64,000 bases of DNA from the NCBI RefSeq assembly GCF_900109545.1, contig NZ_FOAP01000004.1:62001-126000 (forward strand), in the 5' to 3' direction. The position numbers and the translations under genes were made by a program. Positions within the stretch are counted from its first letter, which is position 1. The number at the start of each line of letters is the position of its first letter. Below, piece after piece: positions 1-7,999 of this stretch. A model generated the notes under the pieces. It saw nothing but the letters and a program-made list of their open reading frames with translations, was not told where the DNA came from and did no database searches. This DNA is from Stigmatella aurantiaca. GTDB taxonomy: Bacteria; Myxococcota; Myxococcia; Myxococcales; Myxococcaceae.

Positions 1-600
1 CCCGCCCCGGCGCCCCTTCCGCCCCCGGCCCCGGTGCCCGCGGCTTCCCCCCTGTCCCAGGTGTCTCCGGCCGCCGTGGCGGCCCCGCGGCGCTCACCCC
101 GCCTGTGGATCGCCCTGGCGGTGGGGGCCGTGCTTCTGGCCGCCGTGGGGGTGGGCGCCTTCTTCCTCTTCCCTTCGGAGGAGGGCATCCGGGTGGTCAA
201 CCTGCGGCGCGGCGAGCACCTCTACATCGACGGGCACCGGATCGAGGGCAACCTGCGCCTGACGCAGCCCGAGGAAGTGCTCGTCTCCACCGTACTCCGG
301 GGCCGGGTCCAGCGCTTCGGCCGGATGACGATCGAGGACCGCCTGGACGTGCACTCCATCCCCGAGGTGCCGATGATTTCGGGCAACACCCCCGGCACGC
401 TCCTCTCGGAGCCCCTGCCAGGGTGCCAGCTGAAGGCCGGCGATAAGACGCTGTCCGGGGATGCGCCCCTGAAGCTGTCCATCGAGGCGAGCAAGGAGCT
501 GCAGGTGTTCGTCTCCTGCCCGGGCCAGGCGGAGCGCTCGCAGTGGGTGATGGCGGTGCCTGGCCAGGAGGTCCAGCTGAAGCTCCGGGGCCAGCCGTGA
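1..600 (+). CDS. C-terminal part of a membrane-anchored protein (5' end outside window)
   Basis: The reading frame is open from base 1 and stops at 598-600, so only the last 199 residues are visible. They begin with a Pro/Ala-rich linker, followed by one hydrophobic segment (about residues 36-58, WIALAVGAVLLAAVGVGAF) and a roughly 140-residue tail holding a short PEGA-like stretch (EHLYIDGHRIEGN). Such a linker, single membrane helix and extracytoplasmic tail is common at the C-terminus of myxobacterial Ser/Thr kinases and FHA proteins. The N-terminal domain is not visible, so the function stays open. The frame and composition are convincing; the family is an inference. Confidence 0.7.
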   Translation, partial: PAPAPLPPPAPVPAASPLSQVSPAAVAAPRRSPRLWIALAVGAVLLAAVGVGAFFLFPSEEGIRVVNLRRGEHLYIDGHRIEGNLRLTQPEEVLVSTVLRGRVQRFGRMTIEDRLDVHSIPEVPMISGNTPGTLLSEPLPGCQLKAGDKTLSGDAPLKLSIEASKELQVFVSCPGQAERSQWVMAVPGQEVQLKLRGQP

Positions 601-630
601 GGCGCCCTATCCAGCAGGTGTGGTGCTCAA

Positions 631-647
631 TTCTCCAGGTTGGAGAA
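631..647. repeat. Inverted repeat upstream of the cytochrome gene
   Basis: TTCTCC-N5-GGAGAA is a perfect 6-bp inverted repeat 105 bp upstream of the cytochrome ATG and 31 bp after the preceding stop. There is no T-run behind it, so it is more likely an operator than a terminator. No regulator can be assigned. Confidence 0.3.
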
Positions 648-751
648 GTTGTGTTAATGTCCGTAACTCGACGTTCTGACGCATGGACTCGCCCGGGGCT
701 CACGGCAGTCCGGTGGTCCTCGGGTTTGGCGCATCTTCTTTAGGGCAGGGT

Positions 752-1960
752 ATGGTTAAAAAGATCCTGATCGGCATAGGTGGATTGGTCGCGCTGGTGG
801 TGGTGGCGGCCGTGGCGTTGTTCCTGGTGGCGAGCTCGAAGCTCTCGGCGACCGTCGAGGCGCCGCTGCCCCCCATTACCGCGGCCACGGACGCGCAGAG
901 CCTCGCGCGCGGCAAGCACATCTTCGAGACCATCTGTTACGACTGCCACGTGCAGGACAGCAGCAACCGCGCCGCGGGTGGCGTGATGCCGGACCTGCCG
1001 AAGGCCTTCGGCGCCGTCATCACGGCGAACCTGACGTCGCACCCGACGGCGGGCATCCAGGGCGTGTCGGATGGGCACCTCGCCCGGGCGATCCGCTTTG
1101 GCGTCCGCCGGGATGGGCACCGCATGGTGACGATGCCGCTGTTCGGCATGTCGGACGAGGATCTCGCGGCGGTGCTGGGCTTCCTGCGCTCCAACGACGA
1201 GATTGTCGCTCCGGATGAGCGGGTGCAGCCCGCCCCCCAGCTGTCGCCGGTGGGCAAGCTCGCGCTCGGCATGGGCCTGGCGCCGGTTCCCACCTGGCCC
1301 GCCTCGGGCATCAAGGCGCCTCCCAAGGGGCCCACCGTGGAGTACGGCGCCTACCTGGCCAACGAAGTCTACGTGTGCGCCGAGTGCCACACGCCCGGCG
1401 TGGACGGCGCGAAGGCGCGCGGGCCGGACGCCTTCAAGGGCGGCTTCAAGTTCGTGGACACCCCCGAGGGCGGCATCTACTCCACCAACATCACCTTCGG
1501 GGAGACGGGCCTGGCGAAGTACACCCTGCCGGAGTTCTCGCGCGCGCTGCAGCACGGCATCAACCGGGAGGGCATCCCCCTGCGCCTGCCGATGGTGCGC
1601 GTGCGCAACCTGGACGACGTGGACGTGCAGGCGCTCTACACCTTCCTCCAGTCGGTGCCCAAGGCGGAGGCCACGCTGCCCGAGGACGCCGCGCCGCGCG
1701 TGAAGGCGGACCTCAGCGCCGGGCCCGAGAAGCTCTTCAGCCAGCTGGGCTGCGCGCTGTGCCACGGCGAGGGCGCCAAGTACCACGAGCGCATCAAGCC
1801 CGCGGTGGGCAAGCCCGCCGCCGAGGTGGCCCGGTGGATCCGCAACCCGGAGGCCACGCTGCCGGGCACCCAGATGCCCACCTACCACGATCTGCTCAAC
1901 GACGAGCAGGCGCTGGAGCTGGCCACCTGGGTCCAGACCTACGCCGCCAAGATTCCGTAA
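752..1960 (+). CDS. Membrane-anchored tri-haem cytochrome c family protein
   Basis: A 402-residue protein with an N-terminal membrane anchor (about residues 5-25) and three CxxCH haem c motifs: CYDCH, CAECH and CALCH, spaced as in proteins built from repeated cytochrome c domains (compare the cytochrome subunits of alcohol and gluconate dehydrogenases). It should act on the periplasmic face in electron transfer. The ATG at 752 was chosen over an upstream in-frame codon because it follows GGGCAGGG and starts right at the anchor. A 6-bp inverted repeat (TTCTCC/GGAGAA, 631-647) lies upstream. The next gene is a second multihaem protein, which suggests one respiratory or extracellular electron-transfer unit. 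The partner dehydrogenase is not visible here. Confidence 0.85.
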   Translation: MVKKILIGIGGLVALVVVAAVALFLVASSKLSATVEAPLPPITAATDAQSLARGKHIFETICYDCHVQDSSNRAAGGVMPDLPKAFGAVITANLTSHPTAGIQGVSDGHLARAIRFGVRRDGHRMVTMPLFGMSDEDLAAVLGFLRSNDEIVAPDERVQPAPQLSPVGKLALGMGLAPVPTWPASGIKAPPKGPTVEYGAYLANEVYVCAECHTPGVDGAKARGPDAFKGGFKFVDTPEGGIYSTNITFGETGLAKYTLPEFSRALQHGINREGIPLRLPMVRVRNLDDVDVQALYTFLQSVPKAEATLPEDAAPRVKADLSAGPEKLFSQLGCALCHGEGAKYHERIKPAVGKPAAEVARWIRNPEATLPGTQMPTYHDLLNDEQALELATWVQTYAAKIP

Positions 1961-2042
1961 AGGGCAGGGGAGCCTCGCGCTCCCCACCGCCCCCCCGCTT
2001 CACTGAACCTTTCCCCTCCCGCAGTCCGCAGTCTCAGTGCTC

Positions 2043-3974
2043 ATGAAACGCTCCTCTCTGCTGACCGGTGCACTCTGTGCACTTCTGGTACCTGCTGCCG
2101 GTTGTGATCTGCTCTCGGTGAGTGACAACGAGAATGCCTCGGGACGGGGAGCCAAGGTGTTTGACCCCTACCAGGCGGCCGCCTCGGGGGCCATCCGCCT
2201 GAGCCTGCAGCATTTCAACGGTTGCGCGGTGATGCCCGATGGGCAGATGGGCGCCAAGGGCGACTCGCCCGTGCCGGACAGCTACCCCACGCTGTGCCCC
2301 AGCCTGGCCACGCCCCTGAACGAGCCGACGGCCACGCTGGTGCCCCCCACCGGCCGGCTGCGCATTCAGGGCCGTACGAAGTACTTCCTCAACCAGTTCA
2401 CCATCACCGACACCGTGGTGGATGTGGAGTCGCACAAGAACGCCGGGGACCTGGCCGAGCCCGTGCGGTGGATCAAGACGCAGTCCCGGTTCAAGAACCT
2501 GAACTGGAGCAACCTGGGCCAGGTGGCGGACGAGTGGAAGTTCATCCCCGCGGTGCCCGGCTCCACGCAGGACTCGTGGGCGCGCCAGGTGCTCTTCGAC
2601 AACGCGGACTGGCGCAAGGTGCGGGGCGACGGGTTCAAGGTCGAGATCCTCAACGCGGACGGCACCGTGGTGGGCACGCCGGTGAGCTACGAGCGCGCCG
2701 AGTTCGTCACCGACACCTCGTCGGCCGGCCACTCGCGCATCATGTGGCGCATGGAGCGCGTGCTGCCGCCCCAGTTCCCCGGCGACACGGCGGTGCACCC
2801 CACGCCGCAGCTGCCGGGCTGGCCGCCCTCGCCCCCGGTGTTCCGCACCATGGTGCGCCTGGACTTCGTGGGCAGCACCAACCCCTTCAAGACGTTCGAC
2901 GTGCCGGACCTGCGCGGCCCCGGCGCCATCCGCGTGACGTGGAGCCAGCTGCCGGACGAGCCGTTCTACTTCCCGGTGGACTTCGTGCCGCCCTCCGAGG
3001 TGGAGCCGGGGTGCACGGATGACGCGGGCAACCCCACCACGTGCGGCTTCGGTCTGGATCCGCGCCTGAAGCTCTCCAAGCCCGCCAACGGCAAGTTCTA
3101 CATGCCGGGCGAGACGATGAACCTCTTCGTGGACATCCGCGACAACGAGGGCAACCGCCTGCACAACGCGCAGATGCTGCCCAGCGGCTTCGAGGCCATC
3201 ACCGGCAAGAGCAACGGCCTGCTCTACACGCAGATCCCCTTCCTGGACACGCTGCTCGAGTACGACATGGTCCCGGCGGTGCAGATCGCCGGCCCCCTGC
3301 ACAAGATGACGCCGCGCAGCAACCCCACCGAGAAGTCCCCGTTCTTCGGGCCGGACTACTTCTGGGCGCTGGTGGATGAGCCGGCCACGGTGCGGCTGCC
3401 CACCGGCCAGCACTTCATGCAGTGGCCCACGCGGGTCACCCGCACGCTGCCCACCACCGCGGAGCCCGGCACGTACGTGGCCCTCATCAAGAGCAACCGC
3501 TACTTCATGGGCGAGCGCACCTCGAAGTTGAACCCCTTCTTCTTCCAGGTGGGCCAGGAGGAGCGCACCACCTATCCGAACGCGGTGGGCAACTGCCAGA
3601 TCTGCCACCGCGGCGTGCTGTCGCTGGACAACCTGCGCCACGGCCTGTCGGTGGACCACGTGGAGAGCTGCAAGGTGTGCCACTCGTTCAACAACGACCT
3701 GTACAACCGGCCCCAGGACTTCGTGCACAAGATTCACATGAGCTCGCCGCGCTACCCGTCCGACAAGGGCGACTGCACCATGTGCCACCTGACGCGGGAG
3801 AGCGCGCTGCGGCCCAGCATCACCGTGTGCGCCTCGTGCCACCCCTCGGCGCACGACAACCAGTACTTCCAGGTGAAGTTCTCCAACACGGGTGAGCCGA
3901 GCCGCTTCGGCAACTGCGCCCAGAGCTGCCACATGGACACCCCCCCCAAGGGCCACATCCTCCCCGCGAACTGA
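2043..3974 (+). CDS. Multihaem c-type cytochrome lipoprotein
   Basis: A 643-residue protein with a lipoprotein signal peptide (MKRSSLLTG..., lipobox PAAGC at about residues 18-22), so probably anchored in the outer membrane. The C-terminal 130 residues carry a cluster of haem motifs: CQICH, CKVCH, CTMCH, CASCH and finally CAQSCH, a CxxxCH variant. The first 500 residues are largely beta-rich and lack haem motifs. Overall this resembles the OmcA/MtrC type of surface cytochrome but with only five haem sites. It starts 82 bp after the tri-haem cytochrome gene and ends 20 bp before the next lipoprotein gene, so the three are probably cotranscribed. The electron-transfer role is secure at the level of haem binding; the acceptor is unknown. 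Confidence 0.85.
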   Translation: MKRSSLLTGALCALLVPAAGCDLLSVSDNENASGRGAKVFDPYQAAASGAIRLSLQHFNGCAVMPDGQMGAKGDSPVPDSYPTLCPSLATPLNEPTATLVPPTGRLRIQGRTKYFLNQFTITDTVVDVESHKNAGDLAEPVRWIKTQSRFKNLNWSNLGQVADEWKFIPAVPGSTQDSWARQVLFDNADWRKVRGDGFKVEILNADGTVVGTPVSYERAEFVTDTSSAGHSRIMWRMERVLPPQFPGDTAVHPTPQLPGWPPSPPVFRTMVRLDFVGSTNPFKTFDVPDLRGPGAIRVTWSQLPDEPFYFPVDFVPPSEVEPGCTDDAGNPTTCGFGLDPRLKLSKPANGKFYMPGETMNLFVDIRDNEGNRLHNAQMLPSGFEAITGKSNGLLYTQIPFLDTLLEYDMVPAVQIAGPLHKMTPRSNPTEKSPFFGPDYFWALVDEPATVRLPTGQHFMQWPTRVTRTLPTTAEPGTYVALIKSNRYFMGERTSKLNPFFFQVGQEERTTYPNAVGNCQICHRGVLSLDNLRHGLSVDHVESCKVCHSFNNDLYNRPQDFVHKIHMSSPRYPSDKGDCTMCHLTRESALRPSITVCASCHPSAHDNQYFQVKFSNTGEPSRFGNCAQSCHMDTPPKGHILPAN

Positions 3975-3994
3975 TTGAAGGATTCCTTCCCGCC

Positions 3995-5182
3995 ATGAAC
4001 CGAACCCTTCGCTACGGAACCCTCCTGGCCGGCTCGCTGCTGCTGGGAGCCTGCGGCTCGGATGATGCGCCGCCCGACTCCACCCTCTACCCCGCGCCGG
4101 AATACGTCGATGACGATCCGGCGCAGTCCACCACGCAGCTGTCGGGCTTCGCGTGGGACCCGGAGGCCTTCTTCATCAACCTGGTGAACTGCCCGTTCCC
4201 GGACATCCGCTGCGCGCCGTTCCTGCTGGACCAGGGGCCGCTGTACGGCTTCTCCGCCATGCAGAAGTCCTCCATCTTCGCGTTTGATCCCGTCACGGGC
4301 GGGCCCAGCGGCGAGCCGGTCCAGTCGGATGACCTGGGGGTGTGGTCGCTGTACGGCGTGCCCAGCCGCTCCACCGTGCCGTACTTCGTGACGGCGCTGC
4401 CCACCGGCTCGCTGAGCCCCGCCGCCAGCGTCCCCAAGGGCAACTACCTGCCCACTGTCACGCTGCGCCCCGTGGTGACCCACAACAGCGTGTGCCACGT
4501 GCAGGAGGCCGCCAGCATCAGCACGGTGGGCATCCTGGAGGCGGTGGCCAAGCGCCTGACCGCCAACGGTAGCCCCACCACCGTGGCGGATTTCACCAAC
4601 GACAAGCGCTTCGCGAGCGTGGTGGTCTTCTGGAACTACCAGCCGGGCTCGCCGCTGCTGCGCGCGCCCGCCAGCTGCACCACCGTCAAGGCCACCGTCA
4701 ACAACACCCCCGTGGGTGAGTCGTACAACGTGAACTGGGCGCCTCCGGGCGTGCTGCCCCCGTTCCTGCAGCAGTCCACGCGCGGCTACTTCGTGGATGA
4801 TCAGCCCGCCACGGATGGCTCGGGCACCAAGGTGAGCGGCCTGGGCATCACCGTGTTCCTGCTGCGTGCCAGCACGAGCGCGCCCCCGCGGGAGATCACC
4901 TTCAACCTGGTGGATCCGACGCCGCCGTACGATCCCGCCAACGACACCCTGGTGCCGGACGCGGATCCGACGGCGAACCCGTGCGCCCTGAAGAACCGGG
5001 TGAAGGACAAGGGCCAGATCAAGGGCGAGCAGTTCAACCCGTGGCGCTTCCAGACCATCGCCGCGCCGCCCATGCCCGGCATCATCACCTTCGCGGGCAA
5101 CCAGATGTGGCGCAAGAACCAGCCCAACGGGCCCGAGGGCGCCGTGTCGCCCAACCTCTGCCTGCCCCTGCCGGCCCCCTGA
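3995..5182 (+). CDS. Lipoprotein of unknown function in the cytochrome operon
   Basis: A 395-residue protein with a clear lipoprotein signal (MNRTLRYGTLL..., lipobox LLGAC near residue 20) followed by an acidic, low-complexity start (GSDDAPPDS). I recognise no catalytic motif. The mature part is rich in Pro, Thr, Asn and aromatic residues with a few scattered cysteines, as in secreted beta-rich proteins. An isolated CHV occurs but there is no CxxCH, so it is not itself a cytochrome. Its position 20 bp after the multihaem gene and just before a terminator suggests it is an accessory protein of that system, perhaps a surface partner or assembly factor (inference). Confidence 0.75.
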   Translation: MNRTLRYGTLLAGSLLLGACGSDDAPPDSTLYPAPEYVDDDPAQSTTQLSGFAWDPEAFFINLVNCPFPDIRCAPFLLDQGPLYGFSAMQKSSIFAFDPVTGGPSGEPVQSDDLGVWSLYGVPSRSTVPYFVTALPTGSLSPAASVPKGNYLPTVTLRPVVTHNSVCHVQEAASISTVGILEAVAKRLTANGSPTTVADFTNDKRFASVVVFWNYQPGSPLLRAPASCTTVKATVNNTPVGESYNVNWAPPGVLPPFLQQSTRGYFVDDQPATDGSGTKVSGLGITVFLLRASTSAPPREITFNLVDPTPPYDPANDTLVPDADPTANPCALKNRVKDKGQIKGEQFNPWRFQTIAAPPMPGIITFAGNQMWRKNQPNGPEGAVSPNLCLPLPAP

Positions 5183-5207
5183 GCGGGGGCCCCGCTGGGG
5201 CGTAGGC

Positions 5208-5245
5208 CAGGCCTGTCCGCTCGCGCGGGCAGGCCTGTTTCATTT
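5208..5245. terminator. Rho-independent terminator between convergent genes
   Basis: CAGGCCTGTCCGC and GCGGGCAGGCCTG form a 13-bp stem (one G-T pair) around a TCGC loop, followed by TTTCATTT. It sits between the lipoprotein stop and the convergent VOC gene. A shorter palindrome, AGCGGGGGCCCCGCT, lies just upstream and overlaps the lipoprotein stop. Confidence 0.75.
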
Positions 5246-5268
5246 CCGGGAACCGCCGCGCGAGGTGC

Positions 5269-5823
5269 TCAGGAGGGGCGCGGCTTGTCGAACCACTTCG
5301 GCCCTTCGTCGGGCACCTCGGCCGGCGCGGACTGCGCGGCGCCGGTGCGCTCCTTCCAGCGCTGCACCACATCGATGCCCTGGCGCTTGCGGCTGGCCAG
5401 GTGCTTGAACCACCGCTCGTCCATCTGCGTCAGCTCGATGTAGTTGCCGTCCGGATCCCGGATCGCCGTCATGCGGATGAAGTCCTCGGCCTGCATGGGC
5501 GGGTACGTCACCTCGACGCCGCGCTCGCGCAGCGCCTTCACCAGCCCATCCAGGTCGAACACGGTGAAGGCGAACTTCACCTGCCCGTGACCCACCCGGG
5601 CGCCGCGGTCCAGGTGCTTCTTGGGCTCGGGGAAGATGGCGAAGTGGATGTCGCCGATCTCGCAGGCGTAGTGGACGTCGGAGTCCGGGTGGATCTCCTC
5701 CTCCAGGGGCAGGCCCAGCGTGTCGCGGTAGAAGGCGGCCAGCCGGCGCGTGTCCTTCGAGACGAGCACGATGGCCGAGAAGAACTCCAGCTTTTCCATG
5801 GGGGTCAGGGGGGGAGGGCTCAT
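5269..5823 (-). CDS. VOC (glyoxalase/bleomycin-resistance) family protein
   Basis: A 184-residue protein with the betaalphabetabetabeta pattern of the vicinal-oxygen-chelate fold: an N-terminal half with FYRDTLGLPLEEE and a C-terminal half ending DPDGNYIEL, where the final Glu is a usual metal ligand. The first expected metal ligand position reads V in AIVLVSKD rather than His, so the metal site may be altered. The start overlaps the stop of the upstream methyltransferase by ATGA, which indicates translational coupling. Members include glyoxalases, dioxygenases and resistance proteins, and the substrate cannot be told. Together with the methyltransferase it could modify an aromatic or quinone-like metabolite (inference). 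Confidence 0.8.
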   Translation of the reverse strand: MSPPPLTPMEKLEFFSAIVLVSKDTRRLAAFYRDTLGLPLEEEIHPDSDVHYACEIGDIHFAIFPEPKKHLDRGARVGHGQVKFAFTVFDLDGLVKALRERGVEVTYPPMQAEDFIRMTAIRDPDGNYIELTQMDERWFKHLASRKRQGIDVVQRWKERTGAAQSAPAEVPDEGPKWFDKPRPS

Positions 5824-6836
5824 GCCGGGCTTGCCTCGATGATGGAGACACCCGAGGGGGTGGCAATCACCCGATCGAGCGTCAATCCGTTGTCTGCCAT
5901 CAGTGACTTCCAGTGCTCCAGGGTCCGCTCTTGCCCCCCACAGACCACCAGCATCTCGAGGTCCAGCAGCTTGCCGGGGGAGAACGTGTCTCCGGCCGGG
6001 AGCACGTACTCGATGGCGAGCAGCCGGCCCCGGCGCGGGAGCTGGGCCCGGCAGGCGCGGAGCACCTTGCCCGCCTGGGCATCATTCCAGTCATGCAGGA
6101 TGTGCTTCAGCAGGTAGGCATCTCCTCCGGCGGGGACCGTCTCGAAGAAGCTGCCGCTCTGGTACTCGATGCGGCCCTCCAGGCGCGTGCCCTTCAGCCG
6201 GGCGCGCGCCTGCTCCAGCGCCGCGGGCCGGTCGAAGAGCACGCCTTGGACCGAGCCATGGGCCTCAAGCACGTGCTGGAGCAGCACGCCTTCGCCGCCC
6301 CCGACGTCCACCACGCGCCCGAACGCCGAGAAGTCATAGCTCTGCACGATGGCCTTCACCGCCAGGGAGGACATCTCCGCCATCGCCGAGTTGAAGAGGG
6401 TGGAGGCCTCGGGCTGCCGGTCGAGGAACTCGAACAGCGGCAGCTGGTGCGCCGCCTCGAAGGCCGTCTGCCCCGTGCGAACGTTCTCGGAGAGGCCCCC
6501 CCACGCGTTCCAGTGCCAGGCCTCACCCTGCATGACGGCCCAGTGGTAGAGGCTGTCGGGGCGGTCCGAGCGCAGGTGCTCGGACATGGGCGTGAGCGTG
6601 AACTGGTCCGGCTCCACTTCGCTGAAGACCCCGAACATGGCCAGGCTGCGCAGCAGCCGGCGGGTGCTCTGCGGGTCGGTCCCAGCGCGCCGGGCCAGCT
6701 CGTCCACCGGCAGCGGCCCCGCCGCCAGAAAGTCCGCCAGCCGCAGCTTCGCGGCGGCATGGAGCGCCTGGGTAATCCACGCGCCATTCAGCAGTTGGAG
6801 CAGGGCCACTCGCGGCCGGGGGGAACGTTCTCCCAT
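5820..6836 (-). CDS. SAM-dependent O-methyltransferase (family 2, plant-type/CrtF-like)
   Basis: A 338-residue protein. The N-terminal winged-helix dimerisation half (QALHAAAKLRLADFL, then TDPQSTRRLLRSLAMFGVF) precedes a Rossmann SAM domain with VVDVGGGEGVLL. LKHILHDWND holds the catalytic-type His seen in caffeic acid/hydroxyneurosporene O-methyltransferases. It transfers a methyl group from SAM to a hydroxyl, and the acceptor is unknown. It is the first gene of a two-gene unit with the VOC gene (4-bp overlap) and is divergent from the isopropylmalate dehydrogenase-like gene. Confidence 0.85.
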   Translation of the reverse strand: MGERSPRPRVALLQLLNGAWITQALHAAAKLRLADFLAAGPLPVDELARRAGTDPQSTRRLLRSLAMFGVFSEVEPDQFTLTPMSEHLRSDRPDSLYHWAVMQGEAWHWNAWGGLSENVRTGQTAFEAAHQLPLFEFLDRQPEASTLFNSAMAEMSSLAVKAIVQSYDFSAFGRVVDVGGGEGVLLQHVLEAHGSVQGVLFDRPAALEQARARLKGTRLEGRIEYQSGSFFETVPAGGDAYLLKHILHDWNDAQAGKVLRACRAQLPRRGRLLAIEYVLPAGDTFSPGKLLDLEMLVVCGGQERTLEHWKSLMADNGLTLDRVIATPSGVSIIEASPA

Positions 6837-6940
6837 GCAGGATTCCTGACGCGACGAGGGCCGCCGTCAAACGATGCAAGACAAGTATAAGCCAAGGTCA
6901 ACGACGCTGAACAGGCCACTGCTGCATCGGAAGGGTCCGA
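6837..6940. promoter_or_regulatory. Divergent promoter region
   Basis: A 104-bp gap between divergent genes. On the minus strand TATACT (plus 6884-6889) with a weak TTCAGC 16 bp upstream could be the methyltransferase promoter. On the plus strand GGAAGGG at 6929-6935 is a good ribosome-binding site for the ATG at 6941. No firm plus-strand promoter was seen. Confidence 0.3.
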
Positions 6941-7996
6941 ATGGCACGCATCGCGGTGATTCCAGGCGACGGAGTGGGGGCCGAGGTGATGGCTCCCACG
7001 CTGCGCATCCTCCAGGCGCTGGATGTCTCGGAGGGGCTGGGGCTGGTGTTTGACACCTTCGACTTCGGGGCGGAGCGATACCTTGCAACAGGGGTGGGGC
7101 TGCCCGCGGGGCAGCTTGAAACATTTCGCCGTGAGTACGACGCCATCCTGCTGGGGGCCATGGGGGATGCGCGCGTGCCGGAGGGGGCCCATGCGCGGGA
7201 GATTCTCCTGGGCCTGCGCTTCGGGCTGGACCTCTACATCAACTTCCGGCCGTGCCGTCTCTACGCGGAATCCCTCAGTCCCCTGAAGGGCAAGCGCGAG
7301 GGGCAGATCGACTTCGTGGTGTTCCGGGAGAACACGGAGGGCCCCTACACCGGCATCGGGGGCTCCCAGAAGCCCGGGACGGGGGACGAGGTGGCGGTCT
7401 CCACGGAGCTCAGCACGCGCAAGGGGGTGGAGCGCATCATTCGCGCCGCCTTCGCGTGGGCCCAGAAGAAGGGCAAGCGCAGCGTGGTGCTCGGGGACAA
7501 GTCCAATGCCATCCCCGCCCACCAGCTCTGGCTGCGCGTGTTCCGGGAGGTGGCCGCCGGGTACCCGGAGCTCGAAGCGCGCCACCTGTACGTGGACAAC
7601 CTGGCGCTCCAGCTCGTGCAGCGGCCCGAGACCTTCGAGGTCATCGTCACCACGAACCTCTTCGGCGACATCCTCACGGACCTGGGGGCCGCGCTGGTGG
7701 GCGGGCTGGGGCTGAGCGCCTCGGCCAACCTCAACCCGGACTCCACGCCGCTCTTCGAGCCGGTCCACGGCTCCGCGCCGGACCTCGTGGGCCAGGGGCG
7801 GGTGAACCCCATGGCCATGTTCCTGACGGCCGGGCTGATGCTGGAGGAGCTGGGCCACCCGCGGACGGCGGCCCGGCTGGAGAACGCCGTCCTCCGGGCG
7901 ATCCGCGCGGGGCAGGTGACGCGGGACCTGGGTGGGACGCTCTCCACCACCGGGGTGATGGAGGCGGTGCTGCGGCACCTGGAGGCCCCCGCGTAG
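6941..7996 (+). CDS. Isopropylmalate/isocitrate dehydrogenase family protein (LeuB-like)
   Basis: A 351-residue NAD(P)-dependent beta-decarboxylating dehydrogenase: N-terminal IAVIPGDGVGAEV, the substrate-loop FRENTEGPYTG, and the metal/cofactor segments NLFGDILTDLGAALVGG and EPVHGSAPD. The family oxidises and decarboxylates 3-isopropylmalate, isocitrate, homoisocitrate or tartrate. The gene faces a LeuA-like synthase gene with only 3 bp between stops, and that operon also holds the matching dehydratase, so this is probably the third enzyme of a 2-oxo-acid elongation cycle. Whether the substrate is isopropylmalate or another 3-alkylmalate is not decidable here. A second leuB for primary metabolism may exist elsewhere. 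Confidence 0.88.
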   Translation: MARIAVIPGDGVGAEVMAPTLRILQALDVSEGLGLVFDTFDFGAERYLATGVGLPAGQLETFRREYDAILLGAMGDARVPEGAHAREILLGLRFGLDLYINFRPCRLYAESLSPLKGKREGQIDFVVFRENTEGPYTGIGGSQKPGTGDEVAVSTELSTRKGVERIIRAAFAWAQKKGKRSVVLGDKSNAIPAHQLWLRVFREVAAGYPELEARHLYVDNLALQLVQRPETFEVIVTTNLFGDILTDLGAALVGGLGLSASANLNPDSTPLFEPVHGSAPDLVGQGRVNPMAMFLTAGLMLEELGHPRTAARLENAVLRAIRAGQVTRDLGGTLSTTGVMEAVLRHLEAPA

Positions 7997-7999
7997 GGG

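Noticed and set aside
3752-4498. Long open frame on the minus strand opposite the multihaem and lipoprotein genes
   Set aside because: High-GC DNA leaves the antisense frame open. The plus-strand proteins have signal peptides and haem motifs, and the antisense translation has low-complexity Ala/Arg/Gly composition.
3995-5182. Cytochrome identity for the second lipoprotein
   Set aside because: It has a CHV but no CxxCH haem motif.
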